Assembly: GCF_000331305.1 (NCBI RefSeq)
Contig: NZ_KB217478.1
Location: 4,356,761 to 4,420,760, forward strand
From: Calothrix sp. PCC 7103
GTDB lineage: Bacteria > Cyanobacteriota > Cyanobacteriia > Cyanobacteriales > Nostocaceae
Reading direction: 5' to 3'
DNA length: 64,000 nucleotides
The notes under the pieces are model-generated. The model searched no databases, was not told the origin of the DNA, and saw nothing but the letters and a program-made list of their open reading frames with translations. This document shows, in pieces, positions 61,716 through 64,000 of the stretch. A program made the translations under genes and the position numbers. The stretch's first letter is position 1, and every line of letters begins with the position of its first letter.

Positions 61716-62420
61716 CTAGTACTCAATGTATTTATTCCCTATTTCCCAATTAATGGGTGATTTATTACACGCTTCTAATGCTGTATTAATTTTAGAAAAT
61801 GGTTTACTACCAAAGAAACCATTGTGTGCTGACAAAGGTGAGGGATGCGCGGATTGAATAACTATATGTCGTGTGGTATCAATTAATTTAAGTTTTTTCT
61901 GTGCGTAACCACCCCATAGAACAAATACAACTGGGTCAGATTTTTGATTTACTTGACTAATAACTGCATCTGTAAACTTTTCCCAACCTTTATTTTTATG
62001 GGAATTAGCTGTATGTGCGCGTACTGTTAGAACTGCGTTGAGCATTAGCATACCTTGTTTTGCCCACTCCACCAAATATCCAGTGCTTGGAATATCACAT
62101 CCAATATCATCTTTAAGTTCCTTGTAGATATTTAATAACGATGGTGGCGTTTTATTTCCAGGTTTAACGGAAAAACATAAACCGTGTGCTTGGTTTTCAT
62201 CGTGATAAGGGTCTTGTCCAAGTAGTAAAACTTTGACATCGTGATGAGGAGTCAATTCAAAAGCTGAAAAAACATCTTCTTCTGGTGGATATATAGTTTG
62301 TGTTTGACGTTCCAGAGTAAGAAACTCTTGAAGTTGTTTAAAATAAGGTTTTTCAAATTCTTCTGCGAGAACAACCTGCCAAGAAATTGGAAGTTTGGTA
62401 ATTTCCATGTTATTTTCCAC
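61716..62420 (-). CDS. ung: Uracil-DNA glycosylase
   Basis: A 234-residue family 1 UDG, which removes uracil from DNA. Motifs VLLLGQDPYHDENQAHGLCF (catalytic Asp and uracil-binding Pro-Tyr) and AHPSPLSAHNGFF (catalytic His) are intact. Length is normal. A Met at residue 5 is an alternative start. A large inverted repeat (62460-62539) lies upstream, toward the next minus-strand gene. Confidence 0.96.
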   Translation of the reverse strand: MENNMEITKLPISWQVVLAEEFEKPYFKQLQEFLTLERQTQTIYPPEEDVFSAFELTPHHDVKVLLLGQDPYHDENQAHGLCFSVKPGNKTPPSLLNIYKELKDDIGCDIPSTGYLVEWAKQGMLMLNAVLTVRAHTANSHKNKGWEKFTDAVISQVNQKSDPVVFVLWGGYAQKKLKLIDTTRHIVIQSAHPSPLSAHNGFFGSKPFSKINTALEACNKSPINWEIGNKYIEY

Positions 62421-62459
62421 CTAAATCATTTTTTCACAAAAATCTTCTAAAATGCACTC

Positions 62460-62539
62460 GCAACGGATGATAAACGGATGTAACGGATGAGTTATGTAAA
62501 CCTATAGAATTCATCCGTTACATCTGCTACATCCGTTGC
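62460..62539. terminator. Long inverted repeat between ung and nuclease genes
   Basis: Arms built of repeated ACGGATG units (GCAACGGATG, TGTAACGGATGA) are mirrored by TCATCCGTTACATC and ATCCGTTGC, forming an interrupted stem of about 30 bp. It may end the upstream minus-strand gene's transcript at its stop (62540). Confidence 0.8.
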
Positions 62540-63406
62540 CTACTTTTCAACAAACACAATATCTTCAGGTTGCTGCGTCATCTGAATCTTTTGCCCTTCA
62601 ACTTTGACGACAAAATCAAAACCTGTGATGTGACCGTCTGGCAAGATGATTATTTTATCATCGAGCGAGTCTAGGTATGCAGAAAATCCATCCAGTGCTA
62701 CACTATCGTCGTTTATCGCAAGATAACTTAACAGGCGCCGAAATAGTTTAGGCAAAATCACTACATCATCGATAATGGTTTTAGAGTTCTCTAAAGTGAA
62801 ACCTGTGTTGGTTTTATCTTCACTCCATACAGCTTTTAATTCTTTGCGTGCTTTTTCGGTAGCTTTCGTTAGTTCTTTGCGGATATCTGGATACAACTTT
62901 GAGTAAAAAGTCGGGTAAGCAAGTCCTTGACTTAATAAATGATGGTTGGCACTATGAAGTAAAAGTGCTTTATCTATAAATACCTCGCTGCCATCTTCTT
63001 GTGTCGCTTCTCCTTTGAATACAAACGCAACCGCTCGACCATAAGTGTCTGCAAACCTGGTTAAAATGAAACCCGGCACCTCGGATGGGGTAACTGAGGT
63101 TATTTTCTGACTTTTACTGCGCGTTACATCTTTGAATCCTAAGTAATTTAGGAGTTCGGACGCTGCACCCTGACCGTACTTTAAGGGTTGATGTTGCATT
63201 CCTGCACTACCTCCCCTTGGTGAAAAATGAGTTTCTAGCGCATCTATTGCATCTAAGCGTAATTGGGCGCCACCAAAATTGTTAGGACGAACTTTTGTAG
63301 ATAATTTTTTCCACAATTCTGGGTTATTAGGGTAAAAACGGATTGAGTCTCCATCTGGGGCTGTTGATAGTACTTTATACTTACCTTGAATTAAAATTAA
63401 TGGCAT
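62540..63406 (-). CDS. Staphylococcal-nuclease-fold protein
   Basis: A 288-residue protein with an SNase (thermonuclease) OB-like core: VLSTAPDGDSIRF (metal Asp loop), AQLRLDAIDALETH (catalytic Arg and Glu positions), YGRAVAFVF (Arg87-like) and LLLHSANHHLLSQGLAYPTF near residue 150. A charged helix and a C-terminal extension (about 205-288, KLFRRLLSYLAINDDSVALD) follow. No signal peptide is seen, so it may act inside the cell, unlike secreted SNases. Probably a DNA/RNA nuclease; activity is inferred. The frame ends at a long inverted repeat. Confidence 0.75.
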   Translation of the reverse strand: MPLILIQGKYKVLSTAPDGDSIRFYPNNPELWKKLSTKVRPNNFGGAQLRLDAIDALETHFSPRGGSAGMQHQPLKYGQGAASELLNYLGFKDVTRSKSQKITSVTPSEVPGFILTRFADTYGRAVAFVFKGEATQEDGSEVFIDKALLLHSANHHLLSQGLAYPTFYSKLYPDIRKELTKATEKARKELKAVWSEDKTNTGFTLENSKTIIDDVVILPKLFRRLLSYLAINDDSVALDGFSAYLDSLDDKIIILPDGHITGFDFVVKVEGQKIQMTQQPEDIVFVEK

Positions 63407-63786
63407 TGTCTCGCTTGCTCCTTGCTGTAATTAAGGCTACAACACATAGTTGTACAGCAAGTAAGACAATTTTTCTAACTAGACCAATTACTTAATTAGT
63501 TATTGTTTTAAAATACACTTTTTTTTAAGTATGCTTAGTTAACCTTCAATTATTGTACTAATGCAGACTAATAAAGGCATAACTTTAACAAATATCTATG
63601 GTGCGTACATTCCCACTCCATCAAACCGGATTTATATAGTTTATATAAAGCTGGTAATTTCTTAAAGAAGTTTAATGAAGGAATGATGAAGCATCAAGTA
63701 AAATGATTGTTAAAAATTAGACAAAATTTTATAAAAATACTTAGAATAAAACAACGATTAATTGTTAATAAAATATAAATAGAAGC
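63407..63786. other. Noncoding region ahead of the terminal gene
   Basis: AT-rich. A TTTATATAGTTTATATAAA inverted pair is at 63630-63649. Divergent promoters for the nuclease gene and the next gene are expected here. Nothing else supported. Confidence 0.4.
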
Positions 63787-64000
63787 GTGGACTTGATAAA
63801 AAGAATCTACAACCGAGTTCTCAAACATGTATACACGATACCTTCACTTGAAAAACATAGTGACTCTATCTATAAAACAGCAGTGCAACAACATGCTATT
63901 AACCTGCCAGCAATGTCTACGGAGGATTTTAAGATAGTAGAGACGTTGAAAAATGAAGGAGTGGCAATTAGTTCACTGGAAGAGTTAGTAATTCCTTTAT
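63787..64000 (+). CDS. Phytanoyl-CoA dioxygenase-like protein, 5' part only
   Basis: A frame from GTG 63787 runs to the window edge (VDLIKRIYNRVLKHVYTIPS, then LPAMSTEDFKIVETLKNEGV and SLEELVIPL). The upstream stop is at 63769-63771 and no ATG lies between, so GTG or the next TTG is the start. The LPAMSTEDFKIVETLKNEGV pattern resembles the N-terminus of cyanobacterial PhyH-family proteins, Fe(II)/2-oxoglutarate oxygenases, where a helix precedes the first core strand. The catalytic part lies outside the window. The family call is tentative. Confidence 0.45.
   Translation, partial: MDLIKRIYNRVLKHVYTIPSLEKHSDSIYKTAVQQHAINLPAMSTEDFKIVETLKNEGVAISSLEELVIPL

Overview
This window is chromosomal DNA of a filamentous cyanobacterium, most likely of the Nostocales. 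The support is XisH/XisI, cobalamin-dependent MetH, MenB, a Vipp1/PspA pair, an Uma2-type endonuclease, a TM-anchored Ser/Thr kinase, several cyanobacteria-specific small proteins and many short hairpin repeats between genes. DNA is AT-rich. The usual cyanobacterial HIP1 octamer GCGATCGC is almost absent (one copy), while the palindrome GGCGCC is hugely over-represented (roughly 105-110 copies by eye) and GATC is strongly depleted. I cannot name the species.

Layout. 0-4.1 kb: degraded AIM24-like remnant, a dual-OB-like protein, a WD40 protein with a TTG start, a 61-bp tandem array and a membrane-anchored amidase. 4.4-8 kb: metH. 8.1-12.4 kb: xisH-xisI, a NERD-helicase, a DUF262 stub, an FMN azoreductase and an LptA/OstA-like remnant. 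12.4-25.4 kb: a type I secretion region, with a CNB-C39-like-ABC exporter and a parvulin-type PPIase in one operon, an HlyD adaptor behind an NmrA-like reductase, and between them three peptidases without Sec signals (two subtilases, one calpain-like) that are plausible cargo. A DUF92/VTE6-like gene sits inside this region. 25.4-31.8 kb: exonuclease III, a glycosyltransferase, a zinc-ribbon mini-gene, a zinc dehydrogenase, a J-domain coiled-coil protein and small conserved proteins. 31.8-36.5 kb: Vipp1 and a PspA paralogue, a SPOR-like membrane protein, a DciA-like DUF721 protein and a Cys-rich small protein.

36.6-44 kb: menB, then a TetR regulator and two glutathione S-transferase-like genes that share a palindromic operator, a frameshifted small gene, a patatin-like protein, a CPBP protease, a Gly/Ala-rich possibly membrane-active protein bracketed by direct repeats, and a 1-kb gap with two tandem MITE-like elements. 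44-47.4 kb: trmFO, a small membrane protein, an EnvC-like M23 peptidase and tRNA-Arg(CCG). 47.4-51.3 kb: an accessory stretch of broken and unrecognised genes (Uma2 pseudogene, HEAT-like protein, DUF262 fragment). 51.3-57 kb: a BtuFCD/FecBCD-type ABC importer operon and a PacL-like P-type ATPase. 57.4-60.5 kb: a P-loop protein with an altered Walker A and a Ser/Thr kinase. 60.9-64 kb: a foreign-looking DsbA-like gene, ung, a nuclease-like protein and the start of a phytanoyl-CoA dioxygenase-like gene cut by the window edge.

No rRNA, CRISPR array, intact transposase or prophage was seen. The main themes are the secretion region, the TetR-GST regulon, heavy gene decay with many palindromic repeats, and the GGCGCC/GATC signature.
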